A stretch of 64,000 bases of DNA, from assembly GCF_002930645.1 (NCBI RefSeq), contig NZ_PSNW01000007.1, positions 62,001 through 126,000 on the forward strand, in the 5' to 3' direction. Each line of letters begins with the position of its first letter. Position 1 is the stretch's first letter. Source of the stretch: Solimonas fluminis (lineage in GTDB: Bacteria; Pseudomonadota; Gammaproteobacteria; Nevskiales; Nevskiaceae). Under the pieces are notes generated by a model. The model searched no databases and was not told where the DNA came from. It saw only the letters and a program-made list of their open reading frames with translations. Below are positions 9,173 to 18,878 of this stretch, one piece after another. The translations under genes and the position numbers were made by a program.

Positions 9173-9826
9173 TCAGGGACCCGGGCGGCGCATCGGCACC
9201 ACGTGCGGGTGGTCGTCTTCTTCTTCCGCGCCCTGTCCCCTCGCCTCCCGGGGAATGAGCGTCTTGATCATCAGTTTCACGTAATCGCTGAAAGCCTGGC
9301 CCTCGGGCATCATCTGCGGCGTGTCGCGGCGCACCTGCAGGTTGCCCATGAAGGTGGCGAACGCGAACAGCGCCCACTGCCGCGCCTGGGGCTCGCTGTA
9401 GCCCAGGGCGCGGTAGCTTTCGTCGAGGTAGTTGATCCAGCGTTCCGACAGGCGCTGCACGAAGGCCTGCACGGTCGGATTGTCGGCGGCGGCGGCGATG
9501 GCCAGGTACAGGCGGCCGTCGCGCACGCTCATGTTGGCGGCCTTGAACAGGCGCACGATGCGCTCGTAGGGAGTGGCCGAGGGGTCGATCTTCGACAGCA
9601 GGGAGTCGATCTGCTGCCGCTCCCAGAGCTGCAGCGCGGCGCGCAGCAGGGCGTCGCGGTTGGCGAAATGCCAGTAGAAGCTGCCCTTGGTCACGCCCAG
9701 CCCGCGCGCCAGCGGCTCCACCGCGACGGCGTCCAGGCCGCCGACCGCGATCGCATCCAGCGCGGCCTCGGCCCAGTCGTCGGCGCTGAGGTTCTGTCGA
9801 CTGTCGGCGGCAGCCGTGGGCTTCAT
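9173..9826 (-). CDS. TetR/AcrR-family regulator of fadE (predicted)
   Basis: A 217-residue TetR-type repressor. An N-terminal helix-turn-helix (LARGLGVTKGSFYWHFANRD, about residues 39-58) is followed by a helical ligand domain. It lies directly upstream of fadE on the same strand, and two identical-architecture inverted repeats sit just before its start, so autoregulation and fadE control are likely. By analogy with other fatty-acid-responsive TetR proteins an acyl-CoA may be the effector (inference). The ATG at 9826 was chosen (MKPTAAADS); an in-frame ATG at 9841 would put the start inside the first operator. The C-terminus is acidic and proline-rich. Confidence 0.88.
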   Translation of the reverse strand: MKPTAAADSRQNLSADDWAEAALDAIAVGGLDAVAVEPLARGLGVTKGSFYWHFANRDALLRAALQLWERQQIDSLLSKIDPSATPYERIVRLFKAANMSVRDGRLYLAIAAAADNPTVQAFVQRLSERWINYLDESYRALGYSEPQARQWALFAFATFMGNLQVRRDTPQMMPEGQAFSDYVKLMIKTLIPREARGQGAEEEDDHPHVVPMRRPGP

Positions 9827-9839
9827 GATCCGTCCATAC

Positions 9840-9853
9840 ATACGGTGGCGTAT
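9840..9853. promoter_or_regulatory. Predicted TetR operator O1
   Basis: Inverted repeat ATACG-GTGG-CGTAT, 14 bp, immediately upstream of the tetR start. It shares arm sequence and spacing with the second copy at 9873-9886; the centres are 33 bp apart, about three helical turns. Confidence 0.7.
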
Positions 9854-9870
9854 TGATGGGACCAGTTTAG

Positions 9871-9888
9871 ACATACGCACGCGTATGT
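9871..9888. promoter_or_regulatory. Predicted TetR operator O2
   Basis: ACATACGCACGCGTATGT: a perfect 8-bp-arm inverted repeat with a 2-nt spacer, containing the ATACG-n4-CGTAT core found in O1. It lies between tetR (minus) and the OmpA-like gene at 9996 (plus), so it could affect both. Confidence 0.75.
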
Positions 9889-9995
9889 CGCAACACCCGT
9901 ACGGACGTCGCGCCGGCCGCTTCATCCCTCGCAAGTGGCCGTGCTATAAGCCCTTCGCGGCGAAAAAGGCCGGACACACTAATTCGGGGATCCAC

Positions 9996-10796
9996 ATGAA
10001 ACACCGTTCGCATTCCGCTCCCGCGGCCCTGTTCGCGCTGGCCGCCCTGCTGCAGGGCCCGGCTTGGGCGCAGCCGGCGGATGCCGACGGCGACGGCGCC
10101 GCCGACACGCTCGACGAATGCCCGGGCACCGTCGCCGGCACGCTGGTGGACCGCAAGGGCTGCGCGGCCAGGATTCCGCCGCTGCCGGCCGACGAATTCC
10201 CCGAAGCCGCCGCCGAAGCGGCAGCAGCCCAGGCACCGGCACCGGCACCGGCACCGGCACCGGAAGCTTCGGCTGCCGCGGCCGCCCCGGCACCGCTGGC
10301 CGCCGCAGAGCCGGCACCGGCACCGGCCGCAGCGGAGCCGTCCGCAGCGGAGCCGTCCCCCGTGGCCGCGTACGATCCCCCGCCGCCGGCGCCCGCCCCG
10401 AGCTACGAGCCGGTGCCGCAGCCCGCCGCCCCGGTTCCCTGGACCCCGCCCGCCGTGGCCCTGCCGCCGGGCGTGACCCTGCTGCCGGCCGCCACCCCCT
10501 CCGCCGTTCCGCCGCCGAGCCCGAGCCTGGCCGCGGTGCCCTTCGACCCCAGCTCCGCCAGGCTCAATGGCGCGGCCCGCAAGCAGCTCGACGGCGTGCT
10601 CGCTGCGCTGCGCGCGCAGCCGGCCCTGCAGTTGCAGGTCATCGGCCACAGCGCGGCGGGAGAGGCCGGCGGCCTGGCGCTGGCGCGCGCCCAGGCCGTG
10701 CGCACGTTCCTCGGCGACCTGGGCATCGCCACCGCGCGGCTCAAGGCCAGCGGCCAGGCCGGCGGCGGCGCGGAGGTCGAATTCAAGCCCTTGTGA
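9996..10796 (+). CDS. Exported protein with TSP3-like repeat, Pro/Ala linker and degenerate OmpA-like domain
   Basis: A 266-residue protein. It has a signal peptide (MKHRSHSAPAALFALAALL, cleavage near AWA-QP) and one thrombospondin-type-3-like acidic repeat (DADGDGAADTLDECPGT). A long proline/alanine linker follows (about residues 60-185), then an OmpA-C-like domain of ~80 residues. In that domain the usual GHTD motif has become GHSA, and the NRRVEF end has become AEVEFKPL. The helix-borne Arg (LARAQAVR) is kept. Loss of the Asp that normally contacts diaminopimelate suggests weak or no peptidoglycan binding. A GGGGA ribosome site precedes the ATG. The intact paralogue lies 89 bp downstream. 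Confidence 0.82.
   Translation: MKHRSHSAPAALFALAALLQGPAWAQPADADGDGAADTLDECPGTVAGTLVDRKGCAARIPPLPADEFPEAAAEAAAAQAPAPAPAPAPEASAAAAAPAPLAAAEPAPAPAAAEPSAAEPSPVAAYDPPPPAPAPSYEPVPQPAAPVPWTPPAVALPPGVTLLPAATPSAVPPPSPSLAAVPFDPSSARLNGAARKQLDGVLAALRAQPALQLQVIGHSAAGEAGGLALARAQAVRTFLGDLGIATARLKASGQAGGGAEVEFKPL
10232..10263 (+). repeat. GGCACC hexanucleotide tandem repeat
   Basis: Five perfect GGCACC units plus GG inside the linker of the OmpA-like gene, encoding an Ala-Pro run. Unit gain or loss would change linker length without shifting frame. Confidence 0.85.
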
Positions 10797-10885
10797 GGAC
10801 AGGGTATTCAGCCAGGGTTCAGCGCATCGGCACGAGCATCGGCGCGGTGCAATTCAGCCATAGCAGCGATAGGGAAAAAAATCAG

Positions 10886-12055
10886 ATGAAAACCAAAGCA
10901 CTTGCATTGCTGATCCTGGGAGGCGTGCTGAGCACGGCTCAAGCCGAATCCAAGCCGTACCTGGGCCTCATGGGCAGCTGGGTCAACCCTGACAGCGGTC
11001 GCCAGGCCGATGATGACGGCATGGGCGCCCACTTCCTCTTCGGCTTTCCGTTCAACGACTACCTCGCCGCGGAACTGAACGGCTTCGGCCACAAGGTCAA
11101 CAACGACGTCACCGGCCAGAACGACACCAATTTCGGCGCCGGCCTGGACCTGAAGCTCGGCCTGGCCCCGAGCAGCCGCATCAATCCCTATCTGCTGCTG
11201 GGCGGCGGCGCCACCTACGAGGAGGCCCTGGGCGACCCTCCGGCCAGCAAGAGCGACGGCAACCGCACGGTGGGCTACGCCAATGCGGGCGGCGGCCTGC
11301 TGTTCAAGATCGGCGGCTCGCGCGACGCGGCGCTGCGCATCGAAGGCCGGCGCTACGCCATCTTCAGCGACGACATCCCCGGTACCGCCGGCGGCAGCGA
11401 TCGCGTGTGGGACACGCGCGTCAACGCCGGTGTGCAGTTCAACCTGAGCGAGACCGCGCCGCCCCCGCCGCCGGCCCCGCCCCCGCCGGCCCCCAAGCCG
11501 GCGGTGGCCGACAGCGACGGTGACGGCGTGCTCGACAACATCGACCGCTGCCCGGGCACCCCGCGAGGCATCGCGGTGGACGCCTACGGCTGCGGCCTGC
11601 CGCCGCCTCCGCCGCCCGATGCCGACGGCGACGGCGTGCTCAACGCCAACGACCTGTGCCCGGATACCCCGCGTGGCATGCGGGTGGATGAGCGCGGCTG
11701 CGCCGTGAAGGCCCAGCGCCTGGTGCTGCGCAACATCAACTTCGAGTTCAACAAGGCGACGCTGACGGCCGACGGCCGTGCGATCCTCGACGGCATCGCG
11801 GCCGGCCTGCGCGGCCAGCCGACGATGGAAGTCGAGATCGAGGGCCACACCGACAGCATCGGCTCGGATGCCTACAACCTGAAGCTGTCGAAGGCCCGCG
11901 CCAACTCCGTGCGCGACTACCTGGTCAGCCAGGGCGTGCAGGCCGGCCGCCTGTCCGCCAAGGGCATGGGCGAGTCGGTGCCGGTGTCGAGCAACAAGAC
12001 CGACGAGGGCCGTGCGCAGAACCGCCGCGTCGAGTTCAAGGTGATCAAGCAGTAA
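10886..12055 (+). CDS. OmpA-family outer-membrane porin with TSP3-like repeats
   Basis: A 389-residue OmpA-type protein with a signal peptide (MKTKALALLILGGVLSTAQA-ES). An N-terminal eight-stranded beta-barrel spans roughly residues 21-195. A proline-rich hinge follows, then two calcium-binding TSP3-like repeats (DSDGDGVLDNIDRCPGT and DADGDGVLNANDLCPDT) and a C-terminal peptidoglycan-binding OmpA domain. That domain keeps its key residues: GHTDSIG, LSKARANSV, NRRVEF. It should tether the outer membrane to the murein. The AGGGA-type ribosome site lies upstream of the ATG, and a strong terminator follows. The layout resembles OprF/OmpA proteins of Xanthomonadales relatives. Confidence 0.93.
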   Translation: MKTKALALLILGGVLSTAQAESKPYLGLMGSWVNPDSGRQADDDGMGAHFLFGFPFNDYLAAELNGFGHKVNNDVTGQNDTNFGAGLDLKLGLAPSSRINPYLLLGGGATYEEALGDPPASKSDGNRTVGYANAGGGLLFKIGGSRDAALRIEGRRYAIFSDDIPGTAGGSDRVWDTRVNAGVQFNLSETAPPPPPAPPPPAPKPAVADSDGDGVLDNIDRCPGTPRGIAVDAYGCGLPPPPPPDADGDGVLNANDLCPDTPRGMRVDERGCAVKAQRLVLRNINFEFNKATLTADGRAILDGIAAGLRGQPTMEVEIEGHTDSIGSDAYNLKLSKARANSVRDYLVSQGVQAGRLSAKGMGESVPVSSNKTDEGRAQNRRVEFKVIKQ

Positions 12056-12072
12056 GCACCGGGTGCGAACCC

Positions 12073-12103
12073 AGCCGGCGGCCGCAAGGCCGCCGGCTTT
12101 TTT
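12073..12103 (+). terminator. Intrinsic terminator after the OmpA gene
   Basis: Perfect 11-bp stem AGCCGGCGGCC / GGCCGCCGGCT around a GCAA loop, followed by six T residues; 17 bp after the stop codon. Confidence 0.92.
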
Positions 12104-12182
12104 GTGCGCCGCGGGAACTCGCCGCGGCCGCCGCCATTCAAAGCTCCGGCGACCACACCGGATCGCCGATGGGAACACGGAC

Positions 12183-13286
12183 GTGAAGCGGAGTAACGGC
12201 AACATCCTGCTGACGCTGGGCGCGCTGCTGCTCGGCGCCTGCGCGTCCGCTCCGCAGCAGGAGGCGCCGGCCCTGCAGCTCAAGCTGGACGGGCAGATGG
12301 CGGCCCAGCCGCAAGCGCCGCTGCCGGGCGTCAACAGCGACTTCACCCTGGGCGGCGGCGACGGCCTGCTGCTCTACCGCGCGGGCTACCGCGTGCAGCC
12401 GGGCCAGCTGTTCGTCTCCGGAACGCGCAACTTCGACGCCCCCTCGCAACAGGTGGCGATGCAGACCCTGGGACAGAACGCGGACCTGCGGCTCAGCGAG
12501 GTGGCGGGCGCGCCGCTGCTCGTGGGGATGTCGCAGGAGGCGCACTCGGAATGGAGCCTGGCAGGAGAAGCCCAGAACCTGCGGCAGGCGGTCAGCATCG
12601 GCTGGGCGCCGCCGCTGGCGGCCTTCAACCTGAAGTGGGCCAACACCACCGCGCCGGCCGCGCCGCTGGATTGTGCCGTGGAGGGCAGCATGCGGATGCC
12701 GCTGCCGGCCGAGACCGCGGCGCTGCGGCTGCGCGGGCGCAGCTGTCGCGTCGTGGCCACCGACGCCACGGTCACCGACATGGAGGCCCGGACCTGGTCC
12801 GCCGCACTGGAATGGGGCGAGGAGAAGCAGCGGTCGCAGCTGCGCCTGCAGGCGATCGACCCCGCACCCTCGGCCGGCACCGCACTGGCGGATCCCGCCG
12901 CGGGCTATGAACTGGGCCTGGCGCAGCAGCAGGAGCTGGGCTCCTGGTCGACCCAGGCCCGGCTGGCCTGGCAGCGCGTGCCCGATGCGCAGAACCCGGC
13001 CGTCTCCCAGGGCTGGACCTCGGAGGCGAGCCTGCAGCGGCGCCTGGGCGGGGTCGGTGTCTCGGCCGGCGTCTCCAGCGGCGTGAACCCGGCCTGGTTC
13101 CTGCCCGAGGCGGCGGAGCGCAGCGACCAGCTCAACCTGGGCCTGGACCTGTCACGCTGGGCCGGCGGCCTGCTGCCCGGCCGCAGCCCCCAGACCGGTC
13201 TCTACTACAGCCGCACCCGCAGCGTCGGCAGCGAGCAGACCCTCAGCGACGACCTGCTGCAGTGGAAGTTTTCCCTGCTCTGGTGA
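12183..13286 (+). CDS. Predicted outer-membrane lipoprotein of unknown function
   Basis: A 367-residue protein starting at GTG (KRSNGN...). A lipoprotein signal peptide ends in the lipobox LGAC with Cys20. No retention Asp follows the Cys (CASAP), so outer-membrane sorting is expected. The rest is rich in alternating hydrophobic/polar strands and ends in an aromatic residue (LLQWKFSLLW), as in beta-barrel proteins, so a lipidated barrel or beta-rich periplasmic protein is plausible. I do not recognise the family. It follows the OmpA gene after a terminator and converges with a small secreted-protein gene 9 bp away. Confidence 0.75.
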   Translation: MKRSNGNILLTLGALLLGACASAPQQEAPALQLKLDGQMAAQPQAPLPGVNSDFTLGGGDGLLLYRAGYRVQPGQLFVSGTRNFDAPSQQVAMQTLGQNADLRLSEVAGAPLLVGMSQEAHSEWSLAGEAQNLRQAVSIGWAPPLAAFNLKWANTTAPAAPLDCAVEGSMRMPLPAETAALRLRGRSCRVVATDATVTDMEARTWSAALEWGEEKQRSQLRLQAIDPAPSAGTALADPAAGYELGLAQQQELGSWSTQARLAWQRVPDAQNPAVSQGWTSEASLQRRLGGVGVSAGVSSGVNPAWFLPEAAERSDQLNLGLDLSRWAGGLLPGRSPQTGLYYSRTRSVGSEQTLSDDLLQWKFSLLW

Positions 13287-13295
13287 GTCCCGGCC

Positions 13296-13670
13296 TCAGC
13301 GGGCCGGGTGGTACACCAGCGGATAGCGCTCCACCACGGCGGCGGGCCCGTCCCGCGCCTCGAAGCGCAGGCCGCCCAGCCAGCTGCGCACCAGGGCTTC
13401 CAGCTCCCGGTCCCCGTAGGTGGACGACAGCACGGCGGGTTCGCCGACCGTCCCGTCCGGCGCCACCGTGAAGCGCAGCTCCAGCCGCAGGACCTGTTCC
13501 AGCGGCATGCGCTGCTGGTACTTCATGAAGATGCGCTGCAGCGGCGCACGGTTGCGGTCGAAGACGCCCTGGATCTCCGCGTCGCTCCGGGGCGCGGCCT
13601 CCTGGGCAACCGCAGCGGCCGTCAGGCCGGCCAGCAGCAGGGAAGACAGCAGGCGGGTGGGCATCTTCAT
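13296..13670 (-). CDS. Small exported protein with AgmX/PglI-type (TonB-C-like) domain
   Basis: A 124-residue protein with signal peptide MKMPTRLLSSLLLAGLTAAAVA, then a ~100-residue domain. It has the pattern IQGVFDRNRAPLQRIFMKYQ ... LRFTVAPDGTVGEPAVLSST ... LGGLRFEA, typical of AgmX/PglI C-terminal domains, which resemble TonB C-termini. It is probably periplasmic; the specific role is unknown. It starts 2 bp after the stop of the upstream membrane-protein gene, so the pair forms one operon. Confidence 0.78.
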   Translation of the reverse strand: MKMPTRLLSSLLLAGLTAAAVAQEAAPRSDAEIQGVFDRNRAPLQRIFMKYQQRMPLEQVLRLELRFTVAPDGTVGEPAVLSSTYGDRELEALVRSWLGGLRFEARDGPAAVVERYPLVYHPAR

Positions 13671-13672
13671 GG

Positions 13673-14074
13673 CTACTCCATGCGCAGCCGGCGGCCGCGC
13701 GCCTGCTGGATGTTCCAGGACAGGAAGCCGGCCGCGGCCAGGTCGTAGCCCAGGCAGAAGCCGGGCCACCAGGTCGGCAGGCCGGGGTTGTCGAAGGGGT
13801 GGAAGCCGTCGAACAGGCCATGGCCCAGCAGGGCCAGCACGACGATCCAGGGACTGAGCTTGTAGCCGCCGATGGCCAGCAGCAGGAAGCCGCCGAAGAC
13901 CGCGGCCTCGGGCAGCAGGGCCTGCAGTGAACCGCCCATCACCGCGAACAGGACGTAATAGGAGGCGATCACGATCAGGATCGTCGGGTAGAAGGAGCGG
14001 TCGCGGTCGAACCCCACCCAGCGGGCCAGCAGGGACACCGCCAGCGCCAGCACTACTCCGATCGCGTACTCCAT
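13673..14074 (-). CDS. Small integral membrane protein, unknown function
   Basis: A 133-residue, very hydrophobic protein with about four transmembrane helices (residues ~3-19, 28-50, 53-88, 105-123) and a conserved-looking FDRDRSFYPT loop. No enzyme or transporter motif is recognised. Its stop is 2 bp from the start of the AgmX-type gene, implying cotranscription. It is divergent from prfC across a 136-bp gap. Confidence 0.72.
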   Translation of the reverse strand: MEYAIGVVLALAVSLLARWVGFDRDRSFYPTILIVIASYYVLFAVMGGSLQALLPEAAVFGGFLLLAIGGYKLSPWIVVLALLGHGLFDGFHPFDNPGLPTWWPGFCLGYDLAAAGFLSWNIQQARGRRLRME

Positions 14075-14210
14075 GGGTCTCCCTGTCCTGTGGATGCCGT
14101 CCGGTGGCCCGAGACTAGCGGAAAAACGATGACCCTGGCGTCCATGCCGACGTCCGGGACTGGCGCCCGGCATGCAATGGCCGTGCCCTTTCCTTAAACT
14201 TGCGCCCCTT

Positions 14211-15800
<1,590 letters not shown>

Positions 15801-15813
15801 GGATCCCGCTCCC

Positions 15814-17067
15814 TTGTCCGAGGCCTCGACCAGGCACGACCCGTTTGCCGCGCTCCGCTTCCCGGAGTTCCGCAACCTGATCACCGGCGCCTTCCTCACC
15901 ACGATGGCGATCCTGGTGCAGGAAGTGGCGCTGGCCTACGAGCTCTACAAGCTGACGCGCGATCCGCTGACGCTGGGCTTCATCGGGCTGGCGGAGGCGA
16001 TCCCCTTCATCGGCCTGGCGCTGTTCGGCGGCCACGTGGCGGACCGCTACGACAAGCGCCGGGTGATGCAGTACATGCTGCTGGTGATCATCGCCGGCTC
16101 CACGGTGCTGACCGTGGTCAGCCACGAGGGCGTACGCGAGCAGCTGCCGCAATGGGCGATGCTGCTGGTGATCTACGCCATGTTCATGGTGGTGGGCTTC
16201 GCCCGCGGCTTCTACTCGCCCGCCAGCGCATCGCTGAAGGCCTTCCTGGTGCCGCGCGAGCACTATGCCAACTCCGCCACCTGGTCCAGCACCTTCTGGC
16301 AGGCCGGCGCCATCGTCGGCCCCGTGGCCGCCGGCTTCCTCTATGCCGGACTGGGCCTGACCGGCGCGCTGCTGGTGGCCATCGCCCTGTTCGCGGCCAA
16401 CTTCCTGCTGCTGTTCACGATCCGCCGCCGCCCCCCGGCCGACGTGGCCGAGGAAGGCGAGAGCCTGTGGCAGTCGCTGGGCGAGGGCCTGCGCTACGTC
16501 TGGAACAGCAAGATCATCCTGTACTCGATCTCGCTGGACATGTTCTCGGTGCTGTTCGGCGGCGTGGTGGCGATCCTGCCGATCTTCGCCGAGGACATCC
16601 TGAAGGTGGGGCCGGAGGGCCTGGGCCTGCTGCGCGCCGCCCCCGCGGTGGGCGCCATGCTGACCGTGCTGCTGCTGGCCTGGTACCCGCCGACCCGCCA
16701 TGCCTGGCGCAACATGCTGCTGGCGGTGCTGGGCTTCGGCCTGGGGACGCTGGTGTTCGCCCTGTCGGACGACCTGTGGCTGTCGCTGGGCGCCCTGTTC
16801 TTCGTCGGTGCCGCCGACAGCGTCAGCGTGGTGATCCGCGGGACGGTGCTGCAGACCGTCCCGCCGGACCACCTGCGCGGACGGGTGCTGTCGGTGAACA
16901 GCATCTTCGTGGCCTCCTCCAACGAGCTGGGAGCCTTCGAGTCCGGCGTGGCCGCCCGCCTGATGGGGGTGGTGCCGTCGGTGATCTTCGGCAGCGGCGT
17001 CACCCTGCTCACCGTGGCCTACGTCTGGCGCCGCTCCAAGGAGCTGTTCAAGCTGCAGCTGCGCTGA
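15814..17067 (+). CDS. MFS transporter, EntS-like (MFS_3)
   Basis: A 417-residue, 12-helix major-facilitator protein with the loop 2-3 signature GGHVADRYDKRRVM. It resembles the MFS_3/EntS exporter group (FRNLITGAFLTTMAILVQEVALAYELYKLT at the start, written here in part). Substrate unknown; export is likely. It starts with TTG 13 bp after prfC and is probably cotranscribed with it. No in-frame ATG gives a complete first helix, which supports the TTG. Confidence 0.85.
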   Translation: MSEASTRHDPFAALRFPEFRNLITGAFLTTMAILVQEVALAYELYKLTRDPLTLGFIGLAEAIPFIGLALFGGHVADRYDKRRVMQYMLLVIIAGSTVLTVVSHEGVREQLPQWAMLLVIYAMFMVVGFARGFYSPASASLKAFLVPREHYANSATWSSTFWQAGAIVGPVAAGFLYAGLGLTGALLVAIALFAANFLLLFTIRRRPPADVAEEGESLWQSLGEGLRYVWNSKIILYSISLDMFSVLFGGVVAILPIFAEDILKVGPEGLGLLRAAPAVGAMLTVLLLAWYPPTRHAWRNMLLAVLGFGLGTLVFALSDDLWLSLGALFFVGAADSVSVVIRGTVLQTVPPDHLRGRVLSVNSIFVASSNELGAFESGVAARLMGVVPSVIFGSGVTLLTVAYVWRRSKELFKLQLR

Positions 17068-17138
17068 CTGGCTATTTTCTGATCAATGCGGCGGCAGGGT
17101 TCTTGCTGACCCGTTTCTGCGGTTACTCTTGGTAGCCC

Positions 17139-18857
17139 ATGGAATTCGCCAACCACATGATCCTGCTGGCGGCGGTGCTGTTCCTCGCCAGCATCCTCGC
17201 CACCGTCATCACGCCGCGGCTGGGTGTGCCGCTGCTGCTCGTGTTCCTGATCATCGGCCTGCTGGCCGGGGAGGACGGCCCGGGCAACATCCATTTCAGC
17301 GACTATCCCCTGGCGAACCTGGCCGGCACCGCGGCCCTGGCGGTGATCCTGTTCGACGGCGGCATGCGCACGCGCATGGAGGATTTCCGCGTCGGCCTGA
17401 AACCGGCGATCAGCCTGGCCAGCCTGGGCGTGCTGGTGACGGCGGCGGTGGTCGGCGCGTTCGCCGCCTGGCTGCTGGACCTGGGATGGGCCGAGGGCCT
17501 GCTGATCGGCGCCATCGTCGGCTCCACCGACGCCGCCGCGGTGTTCTCGCTGCTGCACAACAACGCGGTGCACCTGAACAAGCGCGTCACCTCGGTGCTG
17601 GAGATCGAGTCGGGCAGCAACGATCCCATGGCCATCCTGATGACCCTGGTGCTGATCGCCTACCTGCAGGACCCGGAAGCCTTCGGCGCGCTCGACACCC
17701 TGTGGATGCTGGTGCTGCAGGGCGGCCTGGGCGCCGCCATGGGCATCGGCGGCGGGCGGCTGCTGGTCAAGGCCATCAACCGGCTGGAACTGTCCGACTC
17801 GCTGTACCCGCTGCTCGCCCTGTTCGGCGGCCTGCTGATCTTCGGCTTCACCGCCGTGCTGCATGGCAGCGGCTTCCTGGCGGTATACCTGGCCGGCATC
17901 ACCATGGCCAACCGCCGCTTGCGCGCGGCCGCCAGCATCCGCCGCTTCCACGACGGCATCGCCTGGATGGCGCAGATCGGCATGTTCGTGATCCTGGGCC
18001 TGCTGGCCTCGCCGTCCAAGCTGTGGCCGGTGGCCGGGCCGGCGCTGCTGATCGCCCTGGTGCTGATCCTGGTGGCGAGGCCGCTGTCGGTCTGGCTGGC
18101 GCTGCTGCCCTTCCGCTTCCCGGCACGCGAGCAGGTCTTCATCAGCTGGGTGGGTCTGCGCGGCTCGGTGCCGATCGTGCTGGCGACCTATCCCTGGCTG
18201 GCGAACCTGGAGAACGCGGCGCTGTTCTTCAACATCGCCTTCTTCATCGTGCTGGTGTCGCTGCTGATCCAGGGCTGGACGGTGGCCCCGGCGGCCCGGC
18301 TGCTTGGGCTGCAGATGCCGGCCAGTTCGGCCCTGGTGCACCGCATCGAGTTCGACCTGCCGGGCCAGCGCGGCTACGAGATCGTCAGCTACCGCATCGG
18401 CCATGACAGCAGCCTGATCGGCCTGCGCCACAAGGAGCTGCCGCTGCAGGACGTCTCGCGCGTGATCGCCATCTCCCGCGCCGGAAGGCTGCAGGCCTAC
18501 CGCGACTGGGGCGCGCTGCGCGCCGGAGACTACGTCTCCCTGGTGGCGGCGGAGCGCGACCTGCCCCAGCTCGACGAGGTGTTCCGCAGCGCGCGCCGCC
18601 CGGCCCGGGAGGCCGAGCAGCGCTACTTCGGCGAGTTCCACCTGGACCCGGCGGCAAAGATGGCGGACATCGCCGATGCCTACGGCGTACCGCCGCCGTC
18701 CGGCGCCAACGACCTCGACGTGCGCGGCGTGTTCGCCAAGTACCTGCCCAATGCGGTGGTCGGCGACCGCCTGCGCCTCGGCGACATCGACCTGGTGGTG
18801 CGCAGGATGGACCGCGACCAGATCACCGACGTCGGCCTGCGCCTGCCCCACGAGTAA
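17139..18857 (+). CDS. nhaP2: Potassium/proton antiporter, NhaP2 (CvrA) type
   Basis: A 572-residue CPA1-family antiporter. Twelve or more transmembrane helices fill residues 1-390 (LFDGGMRTR, GSTDAAAVFSLL with the ion-site Asp, EIESGSNDPMA). A RCK_C/TrkA-C regulatory domain and a C-terminal transporter-associated domain follow (to residue 572). This full layout matches NhaP2, which exports K+ in exchange for H+. The POT transporter gene follows 21 bp downstream, possibly in the same transcript. Confidence 0.9.
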   Translation: MEFANHMILLAAVLFLASILATVITPRLGVPLLLVFLIIGLLAGEDGPGNIHFSDYPLANLAGTAALAVILFDGGMRTRMEDFRVGLKPAISLASLGVLVTAAVVGAFAAWLLDLGWAEGLLIGAIVGSTDAAAVFSLLHNNAVHLNKRVTSVLEIESGSNDPMAILMTLVLIAYLQDPEAFGALDTLWMLVLQGGLGAAMGIGGGRLLVKAINRLELSDSLYPLLALFGGLLIFGFTAVLHGSGFLAVYLAGITMANRRLRAAASIRRFHDGIAWMAQIGMFVILGLLASPSKLWPVAGPALLIALVLILVARPLSVWLALLPFRFPAREQVFISWVGLRGSVPIVLATYPWLANLENAALFFNIAFFIVLVSLLIQGWTVAPAARLLGLQMPASSALVHRIEFDLPGQRGYEIVSYRIGHDSSLIGLRHKELPLQDVSRVIAISRAGRLQAYRDWGALRAGDYVSLVAAERDLPQLDEVFRSARRPAREAEQRYFGEFHLDPAAKMADIADAYGVPPPSGANDLDVRGVFAKYLPNAVVGDRLRLGDIDLVVRRMDRDQITDVGLRLPHE

Positions 18858-18878
18858 ACCCACCGGAATCCCGCACCG

